DNA of 35,260 nucleotides, taken from contig CAMYUW010000026.1 in the NCBI GenBank assembly GCA_947302275.1, positions 1 through 35,260 of the forward strand. Reading direction: 5' to 3'. Under the pieces are notes generated by a model, which was not told the DNA's origin, did not search any database, and saw only the letters and a list, made by a program, of their open reading frames with translations. Shown here piece by piece: positions 15,577 to 24,028 of the stretch. Position numbers and translations under genes: made by a program. Source of the DNA: an uncultured Prevotellaceae bacterium. Lineage in GTDB: Bacteria > Bacteroidota > Bacteroidia > Bacteroidales > Muribaculaceae. The stretch's first letter is position 1. Every line of letters starts with the position of its first letter.

Positions 15577-17091
15577 CTAACGTTTTTTCTTCTCTTGGGG
15601 GACAGACTCGTTGAAACGCATATAATAAATAGCGTTGAGGATGCCCTTGTCGTAACCCAAGGTTATCGCACTGAGGTAGTCACTGCAGAAGATGCCGTCC
15701 CTGGCCAACACAAACCCCTTGGTGCCCAAGCGGCTTTCTACTTTTTTGGCTATGGCAGGTTCGGTCGTCGGCGGGCAATGATTGACGTTGAGCGACATGA
15801 TCACACACTTGACATGGGCATCATAGTTGAACTCGGCAGATGTGCCATCGGCAGAGGGTGTGGCCACCTCACGGTCAAACACATATTGAATCATGTAGGG
15901 ACCTTGTGGCAGGATGAGCGTGTTGCTGCCGGCATAGGGGCGGGCATCGGTACCGACCATGCCATTCATGTCCATGAGGGTGGTCGAGGCGTTGACGCCA
16001 CAGCAGGAGGTCTCATCAAACATCATCATCAACGATGCCGCAGCAAGGTCGGTGTCGATATAGCCACGGGCGGCGTAGGGGTTGTCCTCGCTCACGTGGG
16101 CATTGCTGAACTTAACGTTGCCAACTGGCTTGCCAGTGCGGTCAACAATATGGTAAGCATCGCCGTCAACAGCAATCAGACGTTCGCCGTTGATGTCGAT
16201 GAGGTTATCGTGCTCAATGGGAACCAGCACATTGTTGTTCTTATCTACCATGCCGGTTTTCTTGTCCTTGATGACAATAAAATCTCCTGAAGGCGTGCGT
16301 GAATAATCCGCGTAGCCGGCTTTCTTGACTTTTTCTTGATCATTGATAGGATTAGGCACCTCCTTGCCATCAATGTTCAGGCAGACAATGGAATCGCCTT
16401 TGAGAACGGGAAGGACGCCATTGATGAAATAAGGTTGCACGGGTTGATATTCGCTGCTGTTGGCGGTGAACATCACCTTGCCCGTTTTGTCGATAACGGC
16501 AAAAGTGACAATGCTGTCGCTCTCCTGGTTCTCGTTCACGACCATCGCATAGTCTTCATAGAGGAACAGGTTGGCGCTACTGTAATTAGCGGGGATAATC
16601 GTATCTCCCTTGGCGTTGATGTATCCCCAAGAACCATTGTCGTTCTGGAATGCCGCCATACCACGGGCAAACATCGAACACTGGGAAACGTCCTTGGGCA
16701 AATCCTTGACGACATTGCCCTTGCTGTCTATAACACACAATGGGCCGCCAATGCGGCTGGCAACAGCCACGCCGTCGTCGCTGAACGATGTCACGCTGCC
16801 AAAGTGGCCTGCAACCGGTTGGGTAGGAGCAGTCACGTTATAGTAGTCATAACTGCCCTCATCGTTCATCACGTAGAACATGCCTGCCACGACGGGCGAC
16901 GGTGCGTTGACAAACGCATCCTTGGCAACTACCTCGCCGCTATTCACGTCGAGGATGCTCCACTTCTCGCTGCCGACGAGCTGTACGGGCAAATACTGGG
17001 TCTTGTACTGGTAAGTCGTGTCGTTGCCGCCACAAGCGGTAATCAACAATGCCACAACAGCGGCGAATGTGATTCTGGAATAGAGTCTCAT
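15577..17091 (-). CDS. WG-repeat lipoprotein
   Basis: A 504-residue protein with a signal peptide ending in the lipobox ITAC (about residue 20), so probably an envelope lipoprotein. The mature part carries degenerate WG/KWG repeats, for example NGSWGYINAKGDTIIPANY, FAVIDKTGKVMF and GMVDKNNNVLVPIEHDNLI, spaced through residues 25-340. The last 150 residues form a different, unrecognised domain. WG repeats are thought to be protein-interaction modules. I use the ATG at 17089-17091 because the promoter ends just upstream; an in-frame ATG at 17121 would lie inside the promoter. Confidence 0.82.
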   Translation of the reverse strand: MRLYSRITFAAVVALLITACGGNDTTYQYKTQYLPVQLVGSEKWSILDVNSGEVVAKDAFVNAPSPVVAGMFYVMNDEGSYDYYNVTAPTQPVAGHFGSVTSFSDDGVAVASRIGGPLCVIDSKGNVVKDLPKDVSQCSMFARGMAAFQNDNGSWGYINAKGDTIIPANYSSANLFLYEDYAMVVNENQESDSIVTFAVIDKTGKVMFTANSSEYQPVQPYFINGVLPVLKGDSIVCLNIDGKEVPNPINDQEKVKKAGYADYSRTPSGDFIVIKDKKTGMVDKNNNVLVPIEHDNLIDINGERLIAVDGDAYHIVDRTGKPVGNVKFSNAHVSEDNPYAARGYIDTDLAAASLMMMFDETSCCGVNASTTLMDMNGMVGTDARPYAGSNTLILPQGPYMIQYVFDREVATPSADGTSAEFNYDAHVKCVIMSLNVNHCPPTTEPAIAKKVESRLGTKGFVLARDGIFCSDYLSAITLGYDKGILNAIYYMRFNESVPQEKKKR

Positions 17092-17118
17092 TTTCGTTAT
17101 TATATAGTTTTGAGGGTG

Positions 17119-17150
17119 CAAACTTACTCAAATTTCCCTTTCCCACCAAA
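17119..17150 (-). promoter_or_regulatory. Promoter of the WG-repeat lipoprotein gene
   Basis: On the minus strand TAAGTTTG (17119-17126) is the -7 box, with TTTG (17147-17150) 20 bp upstream as the -33 element. This is a full match to the Bacteroidota promoter and supports the ATG at 17091. Confidence 0.78.
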
Positions 17151-17242
17151 ATTTCATGGTGATTGTCTTCATCCTCCATCGTCTTGCAAGTCCCTCGATT
17201 CAGCAAAAATAAGCACAGCCAAGGAAAAAATCGGGAAAAACC

Positions 17243-17273
17243 TTGGCCGAATCATCGATTGTCACTACATTTG
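17243..17273 (+). promoter_or_regulatory. Promoter of the flippase-ThDP enzyme operon
   Basis: TACATTTG (17266-17273) with TTG (17243-17245) 20 bp upstream. The predicted start of transcription near 17280 leaves about 30 nt before the ATG at 17311. It is divergent from the WG-repeat gene promoter about 90 bp away. Confidence 0.78.
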
Positions 17274-17310
17274 CAATTTATGCACACCATCGTTATCGCG
17301 GTGTTCAAAC

Positions 17311-18957
17311 ATGACTGAAGACAAAAGAACAGATATAGGAGATGTTGCCGATGAGCTGTCATTGCATGAAGAGCATGACGGCCTAGGTGCTAATCAACCT
17401 GATAAAAATAAGCTGGACACTGGTGGCATGCAAAGCAATAATCGCCGCATTGCCAAGAATACCTTGATGCTCTATATCCGCATGATTGTGGTCATGCTGG
17501 TCACTCTGTACACGAGCCGAATGATTCTTGCGGCCCTTGGTGTGGAGGATTATGGAATCTATCAAGTGGTTGGTGGTCTGGTGGGCATGTTTTCAATCTT
17601 GTCGGGCTCTTTATCTGTTTCGACCAGCCGCTACTTGACGTATGAATTGGGTAGGGGAGATTTAGCCCAACTCAAGAAAACCTTTGCCACCGTGCGTGCC
17701 ATCCACATTATTCTCGCGGTGTCGATGTTTATCCTGTGTGAGATTTTGGCGGTATGGTTTTTGAAAACCAAGCTCAATATTCCCCCCGACCGCCTATCTG
17801 CCGCTAAATGGGCATTGCATTGCTCGATTGCCATATTCTCGATACAACTGCTCAATGTGCCCTATGGAGCATCGGTTATTTCACATGAGCGAATGACGAC
17901 ATTTGCTTATCTTAGCATTTTGGATGTCGTCGTAAAGCTGCTCATTGTATTTCTGCTGTACATCTCCCCGATTGACAGGTTGGTATTCTATGCGCTATTG
18001 TGTGTGGGTGTGACAGTGCTCTACCAGGCAATTTATTTTGTGTATTGCATGGTCAAGTTTCCCGAGTGTAAGGCCCGACCTGCGTTTGACAGGAAAATTG
18101 TCAAGGAGATATCCACTTTTGTGGGCTGGACTTTTCTCGGAAATGCCGCTGTTGTGGTCAAGGATCAGGGTGTTGTGATGTTGCTCAATATCTTCTTTGG
18201 CCCCATTGTGAATGCTGCTCAAGGTGTTGCCATGCAGGTAAATGGTGTGGTGACTCGTTTCATTGGTGGCTTTATGACTGCGGTACAGCCTCAAATTACC
18301 AAATCCTATGCCTCAGATGATATCAACCGCTTGAATGACCTGATTATCAAAAGCACGAAATTCTCGTTCTTCTTGACGGTGATACTGATTTTCCCGCTTA
18401 TCAACAACACCCGCACTTTGCTCGACGTTTGGCTGGTGGAAGTTCCCGACCATGCGGTCAGCTTTGCTAATCTCATTTTGATATATACCTTTATTGACTG
18501 TTTCACAACGTCACTTTACACGGCAGTGCTGGCTTCCAGCCGGATTAGGACCTACGAGATTGTGTTGACTATACTTTATTTCTTGAACGTCTTTTGTGCT
18601 TACTTAGCCCTCAAGCTTGGTACTCCTCCCGAGGCCGTCTTTGTGCTTGCGATCCTGTTCAAGTTCTTTGTCTTGTTGCTTCTTATCCATCAGAGCAACA
18701 AGTTGTTCCGCTTTGATATGGGTGGTTATGTCAAAATGCTGTTGACTAAGGTTCTCCCCCTTGTGGTGTATGGTGGAATAATCTCCGCCATCTACTTGAT
18801 ATTTATCAAGAACGACTCTTTCTTGAAATTGATTGGGTTTACCTTGGCATTTGAAGCATTGGTTTTGCCATTCATTTGGAAGGCCGGATTGTCTGACGGT
18901 GAACGCCAATTTGTGAAAAAAATCATTAGCGAGAGATTACATCTTAAAAAGTCATGA
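17311..18957 (+). CDS. PST/MATE-type polysaccharide flippase
   Basis: A 548-residue integral membrane protein of the Wzx/oligosaccharide-flippase type. It has about 12-14 hydrophobic segments and the typical opening NNRRIAKNTLMLYIRM followed by YTSRMILAALGVEDYGIY. Such proteins flip lipid-linked oligosaccharides across the inner membrane. The first 39 residues are acidic and hydrophilic, which is unusual; the ATG at 17428 would give the standard N-terminus. The promoter position favours 17311. An open frame extends upstream to 16336, but that part is the antisense of the WG-repeat gene. It overlaps the next gene by 4 bp (ATGA). Confidence 0.87.
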   Translation: MTEDKRTDIGDVADELSLHEEHDGLGANQPDKNKLDTGGMQSNNRRIAKNTLMLYIRMIVVMLVTLYTSRMILAALGVEDYGIYQVVGGLVGMFSILSGSLSVSTSRYLTYELGRGDLAQLKKTFATVRAIHIILAVSMFILCEILAVWFLKTKLNIPPDRLSAAKWALHCSIAIFSIQLLNVPYGASVISHERMTTFAYLSILDVVVKLLIVFLLYISPIDRLVFYALLCVGVTVLYQAIYFVYCMVKFPECKARPAFDRKIVKEISTFVGWTFLGNAAVVVKDQGVVMLLNIFFGPIVNAAQGVAMQVNGVVTRFIGGFMTAVQPQITKSYASDDINRLNDLIIKSTKFSFFLTVILIFPLINNTRTLLDVWLVEVPDHAVSFANLILIYTFIDCFTTSLYTAVLASSRIRTYEIVLTILYFLNVFCAYLALKLGTPPEAVFVLAILFKFFVLLLLIHQSNKLFRFDMGGYVKMLLTKVLPLVVYGGIISAIYLIFIKNDSFLKLIGFTLAFEALVLPFIWKAGLSDGERQFVKKIISERLHLKKS

Positions 18958-20171
18958 TACGGGTTTCAAATTTAAGAAAAGAGCAACTAGCCCAGACGCG
19001 TGAGACACGCATCGTGTGTGACATTGACTGTGAGTTCTCACAATCCAGAGAATTATGGTTCTCAGTCCCTGATCAGTTCGGGGACTGGCTGACCGATGAC
19101 GTCTATGACGCCTTTCTTGTAGCTATGTTGTTCCCAGCCATGAACTACAACCATGATATCGTGGTTGAGGGCTGTGTTTCAGAGAAACTTTACGATAATG
19201 TAACCCACTATGTTCAGCCTTGTGAAAGAGGATTTCTTCCTGATTTACACGAGGTGAAGGTGGATGTGAAAGGGTTTGCCAACACGGTCAAGACCCAGCA
19301 TCTCGTAGGCACAGGTTTCTCGGCGGGGATTGATGCATTCTCTACGGTATATGACAGGTTTGTGCTTGAAAAGAAACCCGATTATAAGCTGTCGGCTCTG
19401 TTTTTCTACAATGTGGGTTCTCATGGAGGAGGCACCGAGAAAGCGAGACGGAAATTCCATACGCGTTATGATTTCCTTCTGCCTTGTGCCCAGGAATTGG
19501 GATTACCGTTTGTGCCGATGGACTCCAACCTGTTTGATTTCTACCAATATGAGTGGGAATATAATGCGGGTATGCTGTGCCGCGCTACAGCCATTTTGGT
19601 GTTTGAAAAGGTGCTTGATAAATACTACACCGCCTATGATTATTCCTATTGGGAAATTACCCATTTGACGAAATTGGATTATGGTTCGGTGACCGACTTG
19701 TGCAACGAGATGATGTTGGGAACCGAAACGCTTGAAGTGATATCGGATGGCGCTCAATACCGGCGAAGTGACAAAACACAGCGCTTATTGGACTATCCGA
19801 TACTCAAGCGGCACTTGAATGTTTGCGTGGGGGATGTGCCGAATGCAGATAATTGCTCGGTTTGTCACAAGTGTAAACGCACCTTGCTGGCACTGGAGAT
19901 ATTTGGCCGGCTGGACGATTTCACCGGGATTTTTGATAAAGAAAAGTATTTGTCTCAAAGCTATGCCTTCAAATGCTACACGGTTTTGAACCGCAACAAG
20001 GATATCTATGCGAACGATAATTATGAGTTGGCCAAGAGAATGAATTTTCCGATGCCTTCTTACCCTGTAGCTTGGTTACACGAATCGCCTCACATTATCT
20101 GGTCCGCCATCAAGAATCTAGCCAAGTGGGTTTTGCGTCGCGATACGAGCCGTGTGTATCCAGGGCAGTGA
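18954..20171 (+). CDS. QueC-like PP-loop protein with Cys4 site, unknown function
   Basis: A 405-residue soluble protein I cannot assign to a named enzyme. Residues 119-132 read GTGFSAGIDAFSTV, which matches a PP-loop (SGGxDS) with substitutions. A strand and helix follow, with GSHGGG and ELGLPFVPMDSNL as in adenine nucleotide alpha hydrolases. Cys291, Cys301, Cys304 and Cys307 (NCSVCHKCKRT) form a likely zinc site laid out like that of QueC. The order PP-loop then C-terminal Cys4 therefore mirrors QueC, but with an extra 110-residue N-terminal domain. It may adenylate a carboxylate and amidate or otherwise modify a sugar or acid; this is inference. It is coupled to the flippase gene by a 4-bp overlap. 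Confidence 0.8.
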   Translation: MIRVSNLRKEQLAQTRETRIVCDIDCEFSQSRELWFSVPDQFGDWLTDDVYDAFLVAMLFPAMNYNHDIVVEGCVSEKLYDNVTHYVQPCERGFLPDLHEVKVDVKGFANTVKTQHLVGTGFSAGIDAFSTVYDRFVLEKKPDYKLSALFFYNVGSHGGGTEKARRKFHTRYDFLLPCAQELGLPFVPMDSNLFDFYQYEWEYNAGMLCRATAILVFEKVLDKYYTAYDYSYWEITHLTKLDYGSVTDLCNEMMLGTETLEVISDGAQYRRSDKTQRLLDYPILKRHLNVCVGDVPNADNCSVCHKCKRTLLALEIFGRLDDFTGIFDKEKYLSQSYAFKCYTVLNRNKDIYANDNYELAKRMNFPMPSYPVAWLHESPHIIWSAIKNLAKWVLRRDTSRVYPGQ

Positions 20172-20218
20172 TTGGTTGGAGAAGTAATATCATCAAACGG
20201 GTATGCAGCTGAATTGGA

Positions 20219-21247
20219 ATGAATGAGTCTAGAACAATAAGGCAATCGGGCATCGAACTGCTCAGGATTATCGCGATGGCAATGGTTGTCATGGTGCATT
20301 CCGATTTCTGGGCGTTGGGTGAGCCGTCTAGGGCTCTTTGCCAAGACGAAACGCTCAAGGCGTGGGCACAGTACTTTGTTGAGTCGTTTGCGATAGTCTG
20401 TGTGAATTGCTTTATATTTATTTCGGGATGGTTCTCGATCAGTCAATCATTCAAGGGCTTTGCTAACTTGATATTCCAGATTCTTTTCTATAGCTTATTG
20501 CTCTATTTCGCTTTCGTTGCGATGGGCCTAATGCCGTTCTGCGTCAATGGATTGTTCTCTCATTCCAATTTTCTGGCTTATTGGTTTCTTGCCTGTTACA
20601 TAGCTCTGTACCTGATATCGCCTATACTGAATACGTTTATCGACAACGCCAAGCCCGATGTCGCACGGAACACTGTCCTGTTCTTTGTCCTGCTGGATGT
20701 TGCCCTTGGCTGGTATCAGGATTACCTGCATTTTATTGGCGGATACACGCTGCTCCACTTCATGGTGATCTACCTGATTGCCCGATATATCAGGATATAT
20801 GGCGGTAAGCTTTTCACGATGAACAAGGCATGGGATATGCTCATCTATCTGACCATTTCGGTATTGACGCCCGTGGTGGTGATGGTATCGTTTCAGGTAG
20901 CTCCGTCCCTCTGGCACCGTTGCGGCAAGTTGTTCCTTTACAACTCCCCGCTAGTGATGATTTCATCGGTTTACTTCTGTTTGTTCTTCACAAAATTGAA
21001 CATGCGTTCAAAATTTATTAATTTTGTGGGCGCATCCAGTTTCGCGGTCTATCTGATTCATGCCGATGAGCTGGTGAGTGCCAGATACATGAAGGACTTC
21101 TGCAACTCGATGTTCATTGGGCATGATATTTGGTATTTCTCACTGGTCATGGCGATAATGATAATTGCGCTGTATGTCGTGGCGGTAATTCTCGACCAAC
21201 CTCGCAAGTGGCTGTGGAACGGGATTCAAAAACGATATTTTAATTGA
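20219..21247 (+). CDS. Acyltransferase-3 family membrane protein
   Basis: A 342-residue membrane protein of the acyltransferase 3 family (OafA/WecH-like), which transfers acetyl or similar groups to sugars and other acceptors. The N-terminus SGIELLRIIAMAMVVMVHSD contains the conserved Arg16 and His27. About ten hydrophobic segments follow through residue 330. There is no fused SGNH domain. It begins 47 bp after the PP-loop gene and ends one base before the SDR gene. Acylation of the operon's product is the likely role. Confidence 0.9.
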   Translation: MNESRTIRQSGIELLRIIAMAMVVMVHSDFWALGEPSRALCQDETLKAWAQYFVESFAIVCVNCFIFISGWFSISQSFKGFANLIFQILFYSLLLYFAFVAMGLMPFCVNGLFSHSNFLAYWFLACYIALYLISPILNTFIDNAKPDVARNTVLFFVLLDVALGWYQDYLHFIGGYTLLHFMVIYLIARYIRIYGGKLFTMNKAWDMLIYLTISVLTPVVVMVSFQVAPSLWHRCGKLFLYNSPLVMISSVYFCLFFTKLNMRSKFINFVGASSFAVYLIHADELVSARYMKDFCNSMFIGHDIWYFSLVMAIMIIALYVVAVILDQPRKWLWNGIQKRYFN

Positions 21248-21248
21248 A

Positions 21249-22070
21249 ATGGTAAAACGATTCTTTAACCGAATAAAGGCGGCCATCATGCGACCGCAGG
21301 TGACGGTGGCCCATGTCTCCCTGACCGAACCTAGCAATAGGCTCAAAGGGAAACGCATCATTGTCACAGGTGGTTCCGGTGGCATTGGGCAGGCAATGGC
21401 CAAGCGCTTTGCCTGCGAGGGTGCCAAAGTGTTGATTACAGGCCGCAACGAAGAAAAATTAAGGCAACTGGCATCAGAATTGGGATGTGAGACCTTACCC
21501 TTTGACGTGACTCGGACTGAGGGCATTGACGCTTTTGTCGCCCAGGCCATTGAGAAACTGGGCGGTATTGACTGCCTGGTCAATAATGCCGGAATATCCT
21601 TGCATGAGTCGTTCCAGACGGTTACGCCCGAGTGTTTTGACCAGCAGGTCGCCACCAACCTCAAGGGGCCGTTTTTCATGTCCCAGCGGGTGCTAGCCTA
21701 TATGGAAAAGAACAACATCAAGGGACATGTGCTCTTTGTATCCTCCGAGACGGGAGAGACTGCCGATATCCGTCCTTATGGACTTACCAAGGCTGCCGTA
21801 AACAGCCTAGTTCAAGGCTTAGCCTATTTGTATACCAAACAGGGCATCCGTGTCAATGCCATTGCCCCTGGCGTGACAGCATCGGCCATGACTGGTTTTG
21901 ATGCCGATGAGAACTTGGCTTGCTCGTTCAACGTCAATGGTCGGGTTTATCTGCCTGACGAAATGGCTGAGGTCGCAGCTTTCTTGCTCTCGGATTCATC
22001 AGGATGTATTTCAGGACAAATCATCACATGCAACAATGGGAATACCATTAATGCAAGGTGGAAAAAATAA
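21249..22070 (+). CDS. SDR-family oxidoreductase
   Basis: A 273-residue short-chain dehydrogenase of the classical type. The cofactor motif TGGSGGIG lies at residues 40-47, NNAG at 112-115, catalytic Ser165/Ser166, and Tyr177-x3-Lys181 (YGLTK). The first 30 residues are basic and precede the Rossmann fold, which is longer than usual. The C-terminus SGCISGQIITCNNG is typical of FabG-like SDRs. The substrate is unknown. It starts one base after the acyltransferase stop, and the ThDP enzyme gene follows 5 bp after its stop, suggesting consecutive steps. Confidence 0.9.
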   Translation: MVKRFFNRIKAAIMRPQVTVAHVSLTEPSNRLKGKRIIVTGGSGGIGQAMAKRFACEGAKVLITGRNEEKLRQLASELGCETLPFDVTRTEGIDAFVAQAIEKLGGIDCLVNNAGISLHESFQTVTPECFDQQVATNLKGPFFMSQRVLAYMEKNNIKGHVLFVSSETGETADIRPYGLTKAAVNSLVQGLAYLYTKQGIRVNAIAPGVTASAMTGFDADENLACSFNVNGRVYLPDEMAEVAAFLLSDSSGCISGQIITCNNGNTINARWKK

Positions 22071-22075
22071 GGAAT

Positions 22076-23821
22076 ATGGACAAATTCTATTCAGCTGAGC
22101 GTAATGTGCAGATTCTTGTCGCACTGCTCAAGGCCCACGGTATCAGGTATGTGATTGCATCTCCGGGTACAACCAATATCAACTTTGTCGCGAGTGTCCA
22201 GTGCGATCCTCACTTCAAGGTGTTCTCGTCGGTTGACGAGCGGTCCGCTGCGTATCTTGCTTGTGGCATTGCCAGTGAGAGCGGTGAGCCTGTGGTGCTG
22301 ACTTGTACGGGTGCTACGGCATCCAGGAATTATATATCTGGCTTAACCGAGGCTCATTACCGCAAGTTGCCTATCTTGGCGGTCACTTCTACCCAGAACC
22401 CGATCAATGTAGGGCATCTTGTGCCTCAGGTCATTGACCGTTCACGGCAGCAGGCCGATACCGTAGAGGAAACTATCTTGCTGAATATGGTGAGGAGTAA
22501 GGCCGAAGAGTGGGATTGCGAAATTAAGGCGAATAAGGCACTTCTGATGCTGCGGCATCATGGTGGAGGCCCCGTTCACATCAATCTGGAAACGGGTTAT
22601 AATCAAGACTTCTCGCTGCGTGAATTGCCCCCGGTTCGCAAGATTGACCGCATCATGCCTCATCATCAGTTCCCCGAGCTCCCCACTGAAGGTAAAATCG
22701 GCATCTTTGTCGGCGCCCATCAGCCTTTTGATGAAGAACTGACTGCTGCTGTCGATGCTTTCTGTTCCAGTCATGACGCGGTTGTCTTCTGCGACGTTAC
22801 AAGCGGGTATCACGGCCAGTATGAATTCCATCCATCCCTCTTGGCTTCACAGTTCAACTGGGGTAAAGAACCCATCCGCCCGAGATTGATGATCCACATC
22901 GGTGAGGTCAGCGGTGACTATTCGATGGACAATTTGGTGCCCGATCAAGTATGGCGTGTAAATCCCGATGGCGAATTGAGGGACCGGTTCAAGCGTTTGA
23001 CTTGTGTGTTTGAAATGGAAGAGGTGATTTTCTTCTGGCATTATGCTTCGCCGGGTGCAACACCACGCAAGAGTTATCTGGAGGCTTGCCGGGGATATCA
23101 TCAGCAGGCCATGGCTGCTCTGCCCGACTTGCCTTTCTCTAACGTGTGGATTGCCAAACAGAGTGCCGATAAATTACCCGATGGCTCGATATTGCATGTG
23201 GGTATCTTGAATTCGCTGCGTTGCTGGAGCTATTTTGAATTGCCCAAGGGTGTAAGAACCGCATGCAATGTGGGCGGTTTTGGCATCGATGGTGATGTGT
23301 CAACGCTCATCGGTGCTTCGCTGGTCAACCCGGACAAGCTCTGTTTTGCCGTGGTGGGTGACTTGGCTTTCTTCTACGACTTGAATGTGCTGGGTAACCG
23401 CCATGTGGGCAAGAATGTGCGCATCATGCTCGTCAACAACGGCCGTGGCACCGAGTTCCACAACTCCGACCATCCCGCATCCCGTTTTGGCGAAGACGGT
23501 GACAAGTTCATGGCTGCAGCGGGGCACTTTGGCAATAAGTCTCCAGAACTGGTGAAGCATTATGCCCAAGACTTAGGTTATGAGTACTTAAGTGCCAGCA
23601 GCAAGGAGGAATATCTTGCCGCATGTGACCGCTTCTTCGGTCCCGAACCTAAGGACCACCCTGTTGTATTTGAAGTATTTACTGATTCTGATGACGAGAG
23701 TGATGCTATCCGTTTGCTTCGCATGTCGCTGGCCGATAGTACTGGTTCTATTAAGCAACTTGCCCGCAATGTGCTAGGTGGCAAACTGACCAGCAAGATA
23801 GGACAGATCATCAAGAAGTGA
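22076..23821 (+). CDS. MenD-like thiamine-diphosphate-dependent enzyme
   Basis: A 581-residue ThDP enzyme. Glu55 in SSVDERSAAYLA is the cofactor-activating glutamate, in a stretch very like MenD (VDERSAA, then VVLTCTGATASRNYISGLTEAHYRKLPILAVT). The metal/diphosphate motif begins at Gly428-Asp429-Leu430 and ends at Asn454-Asn455, with the normal spacing. No other menaquinone gene is adjacent, so it is probably not MenD itself. Relatives in glycan clusters might add a two-carbon or acyl unit to a keto sugar, as YerE does in yersiniose formation. I use the ATG at 22076 and not the in-frame GTG at 22058, which lies inside the SDR gene. Confidence 0.82.
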   Translation: MDKFYSAERNVQILVALLKAHGIRYVIASPGTTNINFVASVQCDPHFKVFSSVDERSAAYLACGIASESGEPVVLTCTGATASRNYISGLTEAHYRKLPILAVTSTQNPINVGHLVPQVIDRSRQQADTVEETILLNMVRSKAEEWDCEIKANKALLMLRHHGGGPVHINLETGYNQDFSLRELPPVRKIDRIMPHHQFPELPTEGKIGIFVGAHQPFDEELTAAVDAFCSSHDAVVFCDVTSGYHGQYEFHPSLLASQFNWGKEPIRPRLMIHIGEVSGDYSMDNLVPDQVWRVNPDGELRDRFKRLTCVFEMEEVIFFWHYASPGATPRKSYLEACRGYHQQAMAALPDLPFSNVWIAKQSADKLPDGSILHVGILNSLRCWSYFELPKGVRTACNVGGFGIDGDVSTLIGASLVNPDKLCFAVVGDLAFFYDLNVLGNRHVGKNVRIMLVNNGRGTEFHNSDHPASRFGEDGDKFMAAAGHFGNKSPELVKHYAQDLGYEYLSASSKEEYLAACDRFFGPEPKDHPVVFEVFTDSDDESDAIRLLRMSLADSTGSIKQLARNVLGGKLTSKIGQIIKK

Positions 23822-23844
23822 GTTCCTATTGAATAAGGATAAGC

Positions 23845-23870
23845 AGGGGCAGCCGTCTTGGTTGCCCTTT
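23845..23870 (+). terminator. Terminator of the flippase-ThDP enzyme operon
   Basis: GGGCAGCC (23847-23854) pairs with GGTTGCCC (23860-23867), with one G-U wobble and a GTCTT loop. It is followed by TTTGTCTT. It lies 24 bp after the last stop codon. Confidence 0.72.
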
Positions 23871-23956
23871 GTCTTGATATGAAGTATAAAGTGCGAATGG
23901 TCGTTTTTGGCAGGGTAGGGTGACAAAATGGCGGTAGCGTGACGGAATTTATCTGT

Positions 23957-23972
23957 TGGCATACTCGTTGCA
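23957..23972 (+). promoter_or_regulatory. Sigma-54-like promoter upstream of groES
   Basis: TGGCATACTCGTTGCA aligns with the sigma-54 consensus TGGCACGN4TTGCW, with 2 mismatches among its 12 specified positions and the required 10-bp spacing between GG (-24) and GC (-12). Transcription would start near 23983, about 46 nt before groES. No TAnnTTTG box and no CIRCE inverted repeat is seen here. Two GTGAC repeats (23920 and 23939) lie just upstream. Confidence 0.55.
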
Positions 23973-24028
23973 TAATAGTTGGTCGTGAATTTAACTTAAA
24001 AATAACCTATAAATTTATTAAAGTAATC

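Noticed and set aside
15595..16290. 231-codon rightward open frame
   Set aside because: It is antisense to the WG-repeat lipoprotein, which has a signal peptide, repeats and promoter.
16336..17310. Upstream extension of the flippase reading frame by 325 codons
   Set aside because: It is antisense to the WG-repeat lipoprotein gene, has no homology to flippases, and lies upstream of a full promoter at 17243-17273.
22058..22075. GTG start for the ThDP enzyme
   Set aside because: It lies inside the SDR gene and adds six residues unlike the family; the ATG at 22076 follows the SDR stop and fits better.
23822..24028. CIRCE (HrcA) operator before groES
   Set aside because: No TTAGCACTC-N9-GAGTGCTAA-like inverted repeat is present.
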